A DNA stretch of 34,407 nt from assembly GCA_002339265.1 (NCBI GenBank), contig DDKG01000002.1:17566-51972 (forward strand), written 5' to 3'. Origin of the DNA: Massilia sp. UBA2604 (GTDB taxonomy: Bacteria; Pseudomonadota; Gammaproteobacteria; Burkholderiales; Burkholderiaceae_D). Every line of letters begins with the position of its first letter. The stretch's first letter is position 1. The position numbers were made by a program, and so were the translations under genes. A model generated the notes under the pieces. The model ran no database searches, was not told the DNA's origin, and saw only the letters and a list, made by a program, of their open reading frames with translations. Below are positions 24,694 to 34,407 of this stretch, one piece after another.

Positions 24694-25236
24694 TCAGTCC
24701 TGCACCACGCTGACGCGCGCGAAGCGCAGGTTCTCGAACACCTTGATGCGGCCCGTCAGCGGCCACCAGTCGTACAGGAAAATCTGGGCCGGCCGCCACA
24801 TCGCCACCCAGCCGATGATGGTCAGGCTTTCGCGCGCGATTTTTGCGAAGTGGCCGCTGGAAAACGTCTCGATGGCCGCCGCCAGCAGCAGGCAGCTGAC
24901 GACGAAGGCGATGCCGATCGCCAGGCTGATCCTTCCCTGGCGCAGCAGCTGCTTGAGCTCGCCGCGCACCAGCTCCACCTTGTAGCCATAGTAGTTGTGG
25001 ATCGCGTCCGCGACCATGTCGCCGGCCTGTCCGACCGGCGGCAACTGTTCGACGTGGATGTTCAGGTGGAGGCGGCTCGCCGGGGGCAGCGACAGCGCCC
25101 AATTCTCGATATACGCCTCGCAGGCGTGGTCGAGGTCCTTGTTCAGGAAGGGCGCCGGATCGAGCGAGTTGAACAGCTGCTGCAGTTCGCGCACGCGCAG
25201 CTCGAGGGTATGGGTGGGTCGTTCACTGATGTGCAT
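24694..25236 (-). CDS. Hypothetical protein with two C-terminal membrane segments
   Basis: No family is recognised with confidence. The 180-residue product has a soluble N-terminal part (about 1-105) with LRVRELQQLFNSLDPAPFLNKDLD and HLNIHVEQL, followed by two hydrophobic stretches (about 109-131 and 142-165). The soluble part is acidic to neutral and could sit in the cytosol. The start giving MHISERPTH was chosen because the more upstream ATG adds only a short basic stretch; neither has a good ribosome site. Its TGA stop abuts that of the SNF2 gene, so the two together form TGATCA. The conserved-looking length and codon use favour a real gene. Confidence 0.7.
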   Translation of the reverse strand: MHISERPTHTLELRVRELQQLFNSLDPAPFLNKDLDHACEAYIENWALSLPPASRLHLNIHVEQLPPVGQAGDMVADAIHNYYGYKVELVRGELKQLLRQGRISLAIGIAFVVSCLLLAAAIETFSSGHFAKIARESLTIIGWVAMWRPAQIFLYDWWPLTGRIKVFENLRFARVSVVQD

Positions 25237-25273
25237 GCGGCAAGCGTACCGCACCGCATGATGATGGGCAACT

Positions 25274-25297
25274 GCGCCAGACCCAGGGGTCTGGCGC
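25274..25297 (-). terminator. Hairpin after the host-attachment family gene
   Basis: GCGCCAGACC pairs perfectly with GGTCTGGCGC over 10 bp around a 4-base loop, 15 bases beyond the stop codon of the minus-strand gene. No T run follows, so it may be a processing/stability element or a factor-assisted terminator before the next gene on the same strand. Confidence 0.45.
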
Positions 25298-25311
25298 TGC
25301 AGGAGGGTGGC

Positions 25312-25818
25312 TTACGCCGACTTGTCCTGGTGCGCGTCGAGCAGCGCGCGCAATTCCTGGCCGTTCGAGTGCGTGTAGTCCTTGTTGACTTCGCGCTTGA
25401 TCAGCGATTTGAGTTGCGGGTCGATGGTCGAACGGAGCACGCCCAGGAACTCGGGCGAGGCCGATACCACCAGCTGCTGGAAGCGGCCGGCCTGGTGCGC
25501 CTGCTGCAGGTAGTTCGACACATCCTTGGCAAACTTCTGGGTTTCGTGCTCGACCGGCGTGACGGCCGGCTGGTAATCGTTGCCCTGCGCGCCGGCAGGC
25601 GCGGCGTGCTGGAAGCCGCCGCCTTGTCCGCCGCCGATATTGTGGCCGCTATTCTGCGCGGATCGCGGGCTCATCTTGTCAGTGACGATGTCCAGCTCAC
25701 GCTGTTGCGCCGACGGATTGACGAGGTCTTCGACCTCTTGCAAGGATGCCGTGTTGTCGGCGTCGGAAAAGATGCGTGCACGGCCGGCATTGGCTGCGAT
25801 CGTCCAGGTTGTTGGCAT
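25312..25818 (-). CDS. Host-attachment family protein (PF10116-like, 'required for attachment to host cells')
   Basis: The 168-residue product begins MPTTWTIAANAGRARIFS, typical of this family, which also shows the LQEVEDLVNPSA segment, a variable Gly/Gln-rich loop (about 60-75) and a C-terminal VSASPEFLGVLRSTIDPQL with KDYTHSNGQELRALL. The family was named from an Agrobacterium attachment locus; it resembles eRF1/baeRF-type nucleic-acid-binding folds, and its role in free-living bacteria is unclear. No signal peptide is present. AGGGGG lies 6 bases before the chosen ATG, which rules out the longer upstream start. It may be co-transcribed with the two-TM gene downstream, although a hairpin separates them. 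Confidence 0.85.
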   Translation of the reverse strand: MPTTWTIAANAGRARIFSDADNTASLQEVEDLVNPSAQQRELDIVTDKMSPRSAQNSGHNIGGGQGGGFQHAAPAGAQGNDYQPAVTPVEHETQKFAKDVSNYLQQAHQAGRFQQLVVSASPEFLGVLRSTIDPQLKSLIKREVNKDYTHSNGQELRALLDAHQDKSA

Positions 25819-26088
25819 ATTACCCCCTGTAAAAAAATGGTGTGATGGCATCGCCCGCAGCATCGTCCCGATAATGTTGAGCCAGGACTTCTGCATGGCG
25901 ACAAGTGATGATTCAGTATAGCCCTGCGTGAAAATGCCCGGCGCACTGCCTTCTCTGGCGTGCGCCGCTTGCGTAGCCGAAACAGGCGTCAGGTCAATTT
26001 CCTTTGGATGTGCTGTAGCTAACCGACCACGCTGCTTGTGCCCGGCATCATGAACCCATCGTCAACAAGCATTCGAGAGGAGTTCATC

Positions 26089-26166
26089 ATGGGTAAGTAT
26101 TTTATCGGTTGGCTGCTGGGTATTCCTGCTGTCGTGCTCGTCATCCTGTACTTCATCTTCGGCTAA
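26089..26166 (+). CDS. 25-residue single-TM microprotein
   Basis: The ORF reads MGKYFIGWLLGIPAVVLVIL and then YFIFG, nearly all one membrane helix with a Lys near the N-terminus. GAGAGGAG lies 8 bases before the ATG and a strong hairpin terminator begins 20 bases after the stop, so it has the full architecture of an expressed monocistronic gene. No family is named. It could modulate a membrane complex or report envelope stress, but function is unknown. Confidence 0.7.
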   Translation: MGKYFIGWLLGIPAVVLVILYFIFG

Positions 26167-26186
26167 CGCATGCAGGTCCAGGAAAG

Positions 26187-26213
26187 AAAACGCCACCGTC
26201 GAGGTGGCGTTTT
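26187..26213. terminator. Bidirectional intrinsic terminator
   Basis: CGCCACC pairs with GGTGGCG around a GTCGA loop, flanked by AAAA and TTTT that extend the stem and supply a T run on both strands. It separates the 25-residue protein gene from the convergent SGNH hydrolase gene. Confidence 0.9.
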
Positions 26214-26235
26214 CATTTGCTCGTCGCGCTGCTGT

Positions 26236-27141
26236 TCAGGGCAGTGCAAGCTCGGCGACGTTGTTTTCGGCCGCCAGCTGCGCGGCCGCGATGCGCTGTA
26301 GTGCTTCCGCCGTCTTCGCATTAATGCCGATGTCGCGCGCGATCGCATCGCCAGCGCCGAGCGAGCGCGGATCGCGTCCGGTCACGCTGCCGAAGATGGT
26401 CAGCGCCTCCAGGTAGTAGCCATGGGCGCTTGCGTGATAAGCGTCCTCTCCCCACAGGTTGACCTGGCCGGCCGGTATCGCGCGGTAGGGATTGGCGGTG
26501 GCCACACCAGCGGCGATTGCGCGGTTCCATGCTTCGCCGACCGGGATCACGCCGGTGATGAATGGAGAAGCGGCATGGGCCGCGTCATAGCCGCGGCGCA
26601 GGTCCAGCGCCATCTGCCGGATCGGCTTGCCGTACCAGGCGCCGCTCGGCAGCCAGGTCTGGTCGGCGCGCGACCAGGTCGCGGTCAGGCGCGCGTCCAC
26701 CTTCGGGTTGTGCTGGTGGAGGACCTTGGCCAGCAGGCCACTGTAATGGATCAGCTTGGTCGGATCGCCGGGTGCGTCCTGGTCCAGCGTGCTATAGCCT
26801 TGTAGCAGCACGATATCCCATGGCCTGGCGATGACGTCATGCCGTTCCTTGTAATGAAAATCGAGTCCGGCGCCGCCCCTGGTTTCCAGGCTCACCTCGT
26901 AGTCCAGCCCGGCCTGCACCGTCATGGCCTTGAACAGGGCCGGGACGCCGCCGATCTTCGTGCCGTTCAGGTCAGTGACCGTGTATGGTCGGAAGCCTTC
27001 CACCGCCGGCGCGCCGGCGCCATAGGTAAAGCTGTTCCCGACGAACAAGATAGTGGTGGCGCTGGCCTGTGGGGAAAGCATCATTGCAGAGAGGGTGAGC
27101 AGAAGCGCGCCACTGCGGCGCGGGATTGCGGGAAACATCAT
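26236..27141 (-). CDS. Secreted SGNH/GDSL-like hydrolase
   Basis: The 301-residue product has a Sec signal peptide (MMFPAIPRRSG, hydrophobic run, ASA before TTIL; cleavage near residue 27). The mature start ILFVGNSFTYGAG carries the catalytic Ser block of SGNH hydrolases, and GEDAYHASAHGYY near residue 240 supplies the Asp/His pair. The middle IVLLQGYSTLDQDAP fits the block with the oxyanion residue. The family covers esterases, acetylhydrolases and lysophospholipases in the periplasm; the substrate is not known. The start was set at the tandem ATG before the signal peptide; upstream in-frame ATGs add a hydrophilic extension. It is divergent from the lipoprotein gene. Confidence 0.83.
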   Translation of the reverse strand: MMFPAIPRRSGALLLTLSAMMLSPQASATTILFVGNSFTYGAGAPAVEGFRPYTVTDLNGTKIGGVPALFKAMTVQAGLDYEVSLETRGGAGLDFHYKERHDVIARPWDIVLLQGYSTLDQDAPGDPTKLIHYSGLLAKVLHQHNPKVDARLTATWSRADQTWLPSGAWYGKPIRQMALDLRRGYDAAHAASPFITGVIPVGEAWNRAIAAGVATANPYRAIPAGQVNLWGEDAYHASAHGYYLEALTIFGSVTGRDPRSLGAGDAIARDIGINAKTAEALQRIAAAQLAAENNVAELALP

Positions 27142-27265
27142 CGTGGGCTTATCTTGAATGCTGGGCATGCCAGTGTGCAAGGAATATAAGCGAACAAGCA
27201 AGCGCGATTTCCGCATGCTCTACCGTGCTACTCTTGCTATTCGATCAATAACAACCTGGAATCCA

Positions 27266-27805
27266 ATGAAAGCCATCCTCCCCGTTCTCGCCGTCACCAC
27301 CCTGATCGCCGGCTGCGCCGCCACCCCGTCGCCCGCCGACCCGCGCGACGGGTTCATGGCCACCCTGCAAGGCATGTGCGGCCAGCGCTTCGAAGGCGCG
27401 CAGTCGTATGCGGTCGACCCGAACAATGAATTCGCCGGCAAGAAGATCTCGACCCAGGTCAATTGCAGCCCGACCGCCATCCGCATGCCGGTGCAGGTCG
27501 GCGAAGACCGTTCGCGCACCTGGATCTTCACCCGCCCGCAAGCGGGGCTCGAACTGCGCCACGACCACCGCCATGCCGACGGCACCCCGGACAAGGTCAC
27601 GATGTATGGCGGCATGGCGAAAGAGGGCGGCACGGCGCGTTCCCAGGCCTTCCTGGCCGACAAGTACACCGCCGACCTCGTGCCCGGCGCTGAGACGAAT
27701 GTCTGGACCGTCACCCTGAGCGAGGATGGCAAGACCCTGACCTATCGCCTGGAGCGTCACGCCAAGCCGCGCGCCGAATTCGTGCTCCAGCGCGTAGCGG
27801 GCTGA
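27266..27805 (+). CDS. Putative lipoprotein of unknown function
   Basis: The 179-residue product has a lipoprotein signal with lipobox LIAGC (Cys 17), so it should be membrane-anchored in the periplasm. The mature region contains FMATLQGMCGQRFEGAQSY, then KKISTQVNCSPTAIRMPVQ, RTWIFTRPQAGLELRHDHR, GTPDKVTMYGG and a C-terminal LTYRLERHAKPRAEF. The alternating strands suggest a beta-rich, possibly lipocalin-like fold, but no family is assigned firmly. The upstream in-frame ATGs are rejected because they would bury the signal peptide. Two mature Cys residues, C37 and C68, could form a disulfide. Confidence 0.75.
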   Translation: MKAILPVLAVTTLIAGCAATPSPADPRDGFMATLQGMCGQRFEGAQSYAVDPNNEFAGKKISTQVNCSPTAIRMPVQVGEDRSRTWIFTRPQAGLELRHDHRHADGTPDKVTMYGGMAKEGGTARSQAFLADKYTADLVPGAETNVWTVTLSEDGKTLTYRLERHAKPRAEFVLQRVAG

Positions 27806-27824
27806 CACACTGGGATAAACTTCC

Positions 27825-27835
27825 GGGGGGGGGGG
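27825..27835. repeat. Homopolymer of 11 G between lipoprotein and trehalose operon
   Basis: Eleven consecutive G residues lie 19 bases after the lipoprotein stop and 122 bases before the GT20 start. Tracts of this length are prone to slipped-strand length change; it is also a common place for sequencing error. Confidence 0.85.
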
Positions 27836-27912
27836 CTAGTGCCGCCCCGATAGAGCGTGCCGGTCGGATTGTTGCAGTGCGCAACGTTGCGACATGATAA
27901 TTTGCAAATAGC

Positions 27913-27918
27913 TATACT
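27913..27918 (+). promoter_or_regulatory. Candidate -10 element of the trehalose operon
   Basis: TATACT matches TATAAT at five of six positions and lies 39 bases before the operon ATG. TTGCGA at 27887-27892 is the best -35 candidate but its spacer (20) is long. The AT-rich stretch fits the expected promoter site; the elements are weak, and stress sigma factors tolerate poor -35 boxes. Confidence 0.35.
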
Positions 27919-27957
27919 CAAATGGTCGGCGACGTCGTCCCATCTTGAAGGAGCTTC

Positions 27958-30209
<2,252 letters not shown>

Positions 30210-30210
<1 letters not shown>

Positions 30211-30992
30211 TGGGAAATATTGACCCGACCATGATGACCAACGAACAGGAAGCGCTGGACCTGCTGGCCGCGCCCGATTGCGCACTGTTCCTCGATTTCG
30301 ACGGCACGCTGGTGGACATCGCGCCGCGCCCCGACCAGGTGGTCGTGACGCCCGAATTAATCGCATCGCTGGCGGCATTGCAGGGGCGGCTGGATGGCCG
30401 GCTGGCGATCGTCTCCGGCCGTCCAGTCGCCGAACTCGACCGGATGCTGGCGCCGCTGGTGTTGCCGGCGGCGGGCGTGCACGGCATGGAGCGGCGCGGC
30501 TTCGACGGCGTGCTGCGCCAGCTGCCGGCGCCCGATTTCACGGCGGTGCGCACCCAGGCCCACGCGCTGGCGGCCCGCCATCCCGGCCTGTGGGTCGAGG
30601 AAAAGCATGGCGCGCTGGCGCTGCATTATCGCCAGGCGCCGGAACTGCAGGCGCTGTGCGTCGAGACCATGGAAGCGGCGGTGCGCACGAGCCTGGGCCT
30701 GCTGCTCATGGAAGGCAAGATGATCGTCGAGATCAAGGCGGCCGGCGTGAGCAAGGGCACGGCGATCCGCGACTTCCTGGCCGAAGCGCCATTTGCTGGC
30801 CACCGCGCGCTGTTCATCGGCGACGATACCACCGACGAAGCCGGCTTCGATCACGTGCAGCGCGTCGGCGGCATCGGCCTCAAGGTCGGACCGGGCCCGA
30901 CGGTGGCCAGCTGCCGCATCGCCTCGAGCCAGGCCGTGCGCGATGCGCTGGCGCACGCCGCCACGTCAACCATTGGAAAGGATCCAGCATGA
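30210..30992 (+). CDS. otsB: Trehalose-6-phosphate phosphatase
   Basis: The 260-residue HAD-family enzyme has motif I LFLDFDGTLVDIAP (nucleophile D29, acid/base D31), LAIVSGRPVAELD, the cap segment AAGVHGMERR and WVEEKHGALALHYR, and motif III/IV GDDTTDEAGF. These are the hallmarks of OtsB, which removes phosphate from trehalose 6-phosphate to give trehalose. It starts in a TAATG overlap with the synthase gene and has its own GGGAG site, so the two are translated together. Its stop overlaps the GH15 start (ATGA). Length is normal for the family. Confidence 0.93.
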
Positions 30993-32815
30993 ATGATGTT
31001 TCCCAAGAATGTACATCGACGGCAGTGAACGACGCGCCGGGTTCCCTCGATTGCGGCGTGGTCGGCAATTGCGCCTTCAGCGCCATGATCGACCGCATGG
31101 GCCGGGTGGTATGGTCCTGCCTGCCGCGCTTCGACGGCGACCCGGTCTTCAATGCCTTGCTCGACCCGAGCGAGAACGGCAGCCTGTGGAGCATCGAGCT
31201 CGAAGACGTCGTGCGCAGCGAGCAAGCCTATGAACCGAACACGGCGGTGCTGCGCACGCGCCTGTACGACGGGGCCGGCAACGGCATCGAGATCACCGAC
31301 TTCGCGCCGCGCTTTCTGAGCCGCGACCGCATGTTCCGGCCCCTGATGTTGATCCGGCGCGTGAAACCGCTCGGCGCCGGCGTGCGCGTGCGCGTCAAGC
31401 TGCGTCCGCGTTTCGAATATGGCGCGAAGCAGCCCGAGATCACCCAGGGCAGCCACCACATCCGCTATGTGGGTCCCGACCAGACCTTGCGCCTGAACAC
31501 CGACGCCTCGCTCAGCTATGTGCTGTCCGAATCGTTCTTCCTGCTCGACCGACCGATGAATTTCATGCTGGGACCGGACGAGACGCTGGCCGACGGCATC
31601 CAGGACACCGCCCACCGCTTCGAGAAAGAGACGATCGGCTACTGGCGCACTTGGTCGCGCCGCCTGGCGTTGCCGCTCGAATGGCAGGACGTCGTGATCC
31701 GCGCCGCGATCACCCTGAAACTGTCGCTGTTTGAAGACACTGGCGCCATCATCGCCGCCATGACCACCAGCATTCCGGAGGCGCCTGGCAGCGAGCGCAA
31801 CTGGGACTACCGCTTCTGCTGGCTGCGCGACGCCTTCTTCGTGATCCGGGCCCTGAACAGCCTGTCCGAGGTCGGCACCATGGAAGACTACCTGCGCTGG
31901 CTGAACAATGTGGTGGCGCGCGCCAAGGGCGGCCACATCCAGCCGCTGTACGGCATTGGCCTCGAGGAGCAGTTGCCCGAGTCGATCGTCGAACACTTGC
32001 CGGGCTACCGCAATAACGGCCCGGTACGTATCGGCAACCAGGCGCAGGAACACTTCCAGCACGACGTCTACGGCAATATCGTGCTCGGCGCGGCGCAGGC
32101 CTTCTTCGACCACCGCCTGTTCCGCCGTGGCGGCCTCGCCGAGTTCCGCCAGCTGGAGGCGGTGGGCGAGCAGGCCTTCCGCGTGTGGGACCAGCCGGAC
32201 GCCGGCATGTGGGAGCTGCGCACCCGGGCCCGCGTGCACACCTCGTCGGTGCTGATGAACTGGGCTGCCTGCGACCGCCTGGCCAAGATCGCCGACGTCC
32301 TGGAATTGCCGGACCGCGCCGCCTTGTGGGCCGAGCGCGCCGAGCTGATCCGCAACCGGCTGCTGAAGGAGTCCTGGAGCGAAGAGCGCCAGGCCTTTGC
32401 CGAAAGCCTGGGCGGACGCGACCTCGACGCCAGCGTGCTGCTGATGGCCGAGATCAATTTCATTGACCCGAAAGACCCGCGCTTCGTCGCCACCGTCGAC
32501 GCGCTGGAAAAATCGCTGTGCGACGGCCCGTACATGCGGCGCTATGAAGCCCCTGACGATTTCGGCGTGCCCGAGACCGCCTTCAATATCTGCACCTTCT
32601 GGCGCATCGACGCGCTGGCGCGGATCGGGCGGACGACGGAAGCGCGCGAAGTGTTCGAAGCCATGCTGGCCGCACGCAACCACCTGGGACTGCTCTCGGA
32701 AGACACGCATCCGGTCACGGGTGAGATGTGGGGCAATTTCCCTCAAACGTATTCGATGGTTGGCCTGATCAACTGCGCCATGCGCCTGTCGAAATCGTGG
32801 AACAGTGTAGTGTAG
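30989..32815 (+). CDS. Glycoside hydrolase family 15 protein (glucoamylase/trehalase-like)
   Basis: The 608-residue protein has an N-terminal beta-sandwich domain (about 18-215, DCGVVGNCAFSAMIDRMGRVVW) and an (alpha/alpha)6 catalytic barrel (about 235-600). Family motifs are ERNWDYRFCWLRDAFF, LEEQLPESIVEHLPGY followed by PVRIGNQAQEHFQHDVYG with the general-acid region, and SEDTHPVTGEMWGNFPQTYS with the second catalytic Glu region. GH15 contains glucoamylases, glucodextranases and trehalases; linkage to otsA-otsB suggests a trehalose or maltooligosaccharide role. No signal peptide is present, so it is cytoplasmic, where it could degrade trehalose or help recycle it. GGAAAGGA precedes the ATG. 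Confidence 0.9.
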   Translation: MNDVSQECTSTAVNDAPGSLDCGVVGNCAFSAMIDRMGRVVWSCLPRFDGDPVFNALLDPSENGSLWSIELEDVVRSEQAYEPNTAVLRTRLYDGAGNGIEITDFAPRFLSRDRMFRPLMLIRRVKPLGAGVRVRVKLRPRFEYGAKQPEITQGSHHIRYVGPDQTLRLNTDASLSYVLSESFFLLDRPMNFMLGPDETLADGIQDTAHRFEKETIGYWRTWSRRLALPLEWQDVVIRAAITLKLSLFEDTGAIIAAMTTSIPEAPGSERNWDYRFCWLRDAFFVIRALNSLSEVGTMEDYLRWLNNVVARAKGGHIQPLYGIGLEEQLPESIVEHLPGYRNNGPVRIGNQAQEHFQHDVYGNIVLGAAQAFFDHRLFRRGGLAEFRQLEAVGEQAFRVWDQPDAGMWELRTRARVHTSSVLMNWAACDRLAKIADVLELPDRAALWAERAELIRNRLLKESWSEERQAFAESLGGRDLDASVLLMAEINFIDPKDPRFVATVDALEKSLCDGPYMRRYEAPDDFGVPETAFNICTFWRIDALARIGRTTEAREVFEAMLAARNHLGLLSEDTHPVTGEMWGNFPQTYSMVGLINCAMRLSKSWNSVV

Positions 32816-32835
32816 CGGGGCGTGGTCAATATTTT

Positions 32836-32866
32836 AACGGCGCGACCCTGAAAAGGTTGTGCCGTT
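32836..32866 (+). terminator. Hairpin after the GH15 gene
   Basis: AACGGCGCGACC pairs with GGTTGTGCCGTT over 12 bp (two G-U pairs) around CTGAAAA, 20 bases after the stop codon. There is no T run directly after it, so termination may be weak or factor-dependent. Confidence 0.45.
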
Positions 32867-33016
32867 GACTACAAAAATTGATTATTTTATTTTTAACGGA
32901 TGCGGTAGTATCGCAGGTGTCTTTACGCCTGTAGACCGCATTCGGTGGGGCTGAAAGGGGGTGTTGAGCTTTCCGATAGGAACGCACGATTGAAATTCGA
33001 ATCAGATTGCTTGATG

Positions 33017-33022
33017 TATAAT
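33017..33022 (+). promoter_or_regulatory. Candidate -10 element for the wecB-wecC operon
   Basis: TATAAT is a perfect match in an AT-rich stretch. TTGAAA at 32990-32995 is a good -35 hexamer but 21 bases away, longer than the usual 16-18, so the assignment is tentative. It would give a leader of about 100 bases. Confidence 0.4.
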
Positions 33023-33129
33023 TTCCTGGACAAAAAATTATCCATTAGGAAACAATCGCCGTCACCATCCTATCAGAATGCGCACTGGCGTTTGCCGCCT
33101 CCGATCGTCTCACGACAGCAATCAACTAG

Positions 33130-34266
33130 ATGACTATTAAAGTTCTCACCGTTTTCGGAACGCGACCGGAAGCAATCAAAATGGCTTCCGTGGTGCGTGC
33201 ACTGTCCGAATCGCCGGACGTCGACGTCAAGGTCTGCGTGACCGCCCAGCACCGGCAAATGCTGGACCAGGTATTGAGCCTGTTTTCGCTGACGCCAGAC
33301 TTCGACCTGAACCTGATGACCCCCGGTCAGGACCTTTCCGACATCACCTCGAAGGTGCTCACCGGCATGCGCGGCGTGCTGCGCGAGTGGCGTCCGGATT
33401 ATGTTTTTGTTCACGGCGATACTACCACGACTTTCGCGACCAGCCTCGCCGCGTATTACGAAAGAATACCGGTCGGCCATGTGGAGGCCGGTCTGCGTAC
33501 CGGAAACATCTACTCGCCATGGCCGGAAGAAGTCAATCGCTGCCTGACCGGCGTCATCGCCAGCCTGCATTTCGCCCCGACCGGGCACGCGCAGCAAAAC
33601 CTGCTGGACGAAGGCGTGCCGGCCGCGAATATCTGCGTTACGGGCAACACCGTGGTCGATGCCTTGCTGGATGTCGTCAAACGCCTGGACACCGACACGC
33701 AGCTCAAGCGCGAGATGGAAGCCCAGTTCGATTTCCTCGACAGCAAGAAGAAACTGATCCTGGTGACCGGCCACCGGCGCGAGAATTTCGGCAGCGGCTT
33801 CGAGAACATCTGCCGCGCGCTGGACGAAGTCAGCCGCATGCCGGACGTCGAAGTGCTGTATCCGGTGCACCTGAATCCGAACGTGCAGGAACCGGTGCAA
33901 CGCATCCTCAAGGGCAATCCCAACGTGCACCTGATCGATCCGGTGAGCTACCTGCCGTTCGTCTACCTGATGAACCGTGCGGCGATCCTGCTGACCGATT
34001 CCGGCGGCATCCAGGAAGAAGCGCCATCGCTCGGCAAGCCGGTCCTGGTGATGCGCGACACCACCGAACGACCGGAAGCCGTGGCCGCCGGCACCGTGCG
34101 CCTGGTCGGCACCGGCATCGATTCCATCGTCGGCGGCATCCGCACGCTGCTGACCGACCCGGCCGAATACGAACGCATGAGTTCGGCCACCAATCCCTAC
34201 GGCGACGGCACCGCCGCGACCCGCATCCTCAACTTTTTAAGAGAAAAACATGAGCAGCACCTTTGA
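33130..34266 (+). CDS. wecB: UDP-N-acetylglucosamine 2-epimerase (non-hydrolysing)
   Basis: The 378-residue enzyme matches WecB/MnaA over its full length: [16 protein letters not shown] at the N-terminus, [65 protein letters not shown] and [20 protein letters not shown]. The conserved Arg/Asp/Glu/His residues of the family (R10, HGD, HVEAGL, GHRREN, SGG, E for UDP binding) are all present. It converts UDP-GlcNAc to UDP-ManNAc in the cytosol. It overlaps the start of wecC, giving the two-step route to UDP-ManNAcA for enterobacterial-common-antigen-like, capsule or exopolysaccharide synthesis. No clear ribosome site precedes it. Confidence 0.95.
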   Translation: MTIKVLTVFGTRPEAIKMASVVRALSESPDVDVKVCVTAQHRQMLDQVLSLFSLTPDFDLNLMTPGQDLSDITSKVLTGMRGVLREWRPDYVFVHGDTTTTFATSLAAYYERIPVGHVEAGLRTGNIYSPWPEEVNRCLTGVIASLHFAPTGHAQQNLLDEGVPAANICVTGNTVVDALLDVVKRLDTDTQLKREMEAQFDFLDSKKKLILVTGHRRENFGSGFENICRALDEVSRMPDVEVLYPVHLNPNVQEPVQRILKGNPNVHLIDPVSYLPFVYLMNRAAILLTDSGGIQEEAPSLGKPVLVMRDTTERPEAVAAGTVRLVGTGIDSIVGGIRTLLTDPAEYERMSSATNPYGDGTAATRILNFLREKHEQHL

Positions 34267-34407
34267 TACTATCTCGATGATCGGTCTGGGTTACATCGGT
34301 CTCCCAACCGCTGCAATGTTTGCGTCCCGCAAGAAGAACGTCATCGGCGTCGATATCAACCAGGATGCGGTCGACACCATCAACAGCGGCCAGACCCACA
34401 TCGTCGA
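34250..34407 (+). CDS. wecC: UDP-N-acetyl-D-mannosamine dehydrogenase, N-terminal part (3' cut by window edge)
   Basis: The 52 visible residues begin [20 protein letters not shown], carrying the GxGYxGLPxA dinucleotide-binding motif of UDP-glucose/ManNAc dehydrogenases, then [19 protein letters not shown], as in WecC. It oxidises UDP-ManNAc to UDP-ManNAcA with NAD+. The start overlaps the end of wecB by 17 bases in another frame, so translation is probably coupled. The catalytic Cys lies beyond the window. Confidence 0.9.
   Translation, partial: MSSTFDTISMIGLGYIGLPTAAMFASRKKNVIGVDINQDAVDTINSGQTHIV

Larger units (their letters stand above)
32816..33129. other. AT-rich intergenic region before wecB
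   Basis: This 314-base gap has no convincing gene. It holds a hairpin (32836-32866), an AT-rich stretch (about 32870-32910) and TATAAT at 33017-33022, a perfect -10 hexamer about 110 bases before wecB, with a TTGAAA 21 bases upstream (longer than the ideal spacer). It probably contains the promoter and untranslated leader of the polysaccharide operon. A short ORF across its end overlaps wecB and is not credible. Confidence 0.6.

Noticed and set aside
30851..32746. A 631-codon minus-strand frame opposite the GH15 gene
   Set aside because: It has no family features, while the plus strand shows a full GH15 enzyme.
32945..33133. A 62-codon ORF before wecB
   Set aside because: It has no ribosome site, no recognisable feature, and overlaps the wecB start and the likely promoter.

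Overview
The window is a chromosomal segment from a high-GC Gram-negative bacterium. The best guess is a betaproteobacterium of the Oxalobacteraceae (Massilia-like). This rests on the gene mix (TonB-dependent receptor of the Xanthomonas/Caulobacter type, DUF2945, host-attachment family protein, trehalose cluster, wecB-wecC) and on strong G/C at third codon positions. It is an inference, not a match to a known genome. No rRNA, tRNA, CRISPR array, insertion sequence or phage gene was seen.

Layout. 1-3.6 kb holds the end of an M16 metallopeptidase, a YecD-like isochorismatase-fold hydrolase, a luciferase-like flavin oxidoreductase and a lipoprotein serine hydrolase. 3.7-6 kb holds a secreted Gly/Thr-repeat (collagen-like) protein and, convergent to it, an FAD oxidoreductase fused to a Rieske domain. 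6.2-12.6 kb is an apparent amino-sugar uptake operon: TonB-dependent receptor, cytoplasmic GH20 beta-hexosaminidase, AmpG-like MFS importer. 12.6-18 kb holds an AraC regulator with a GyrI-like domain, an RTX/DUF4214 protein, a BCCT transporter and a DUF819 membrane protein. 18.1-21.3 kb holds a DUF2945 protein, a QseB/PmrA-like response regulator with its kinase, a small membrane ORF and a YgiW-like periplasmic OB-fold protein. 21.4-27.8 kb holds a SWIM-SNF2 helicase, a two-TM hypothetical protein, a host-attachment family protein, a 25-residue membrane protein, an SGNH hydrolase and a lipoprotein. 27.9-32.8 kb is a tightly coupled trehalose operon: membrane-sensor/GT20 fusion, otsB, GH15. 33.1 kb to the end starts a polysaccharide locus (wecB, wecC) making ManNAcA precursors.

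How genes work together. The TonB receptor, importer and GH20 enzyme form an outer membrane to cytoplasm route for GlcNAc oligomers. The two-component pair and the YgiW-like gene share PmrA/QseB-type CTTAAG-N5-TTAA sites, which suggests a small regulon. In the trehalose operon the synthase carries a periplasmic sensor module normally seen on signalling proteins; it is the most unusual architecture here. Other signals worth following are a perfect 12-bp inverted repeat that includes the SNF2 start codon, an FNR-like box before the DUF819 gene, an 11-G tract before the trehalose operon, and an RTX gene whose coding signal extends upstream of any normal start codon.
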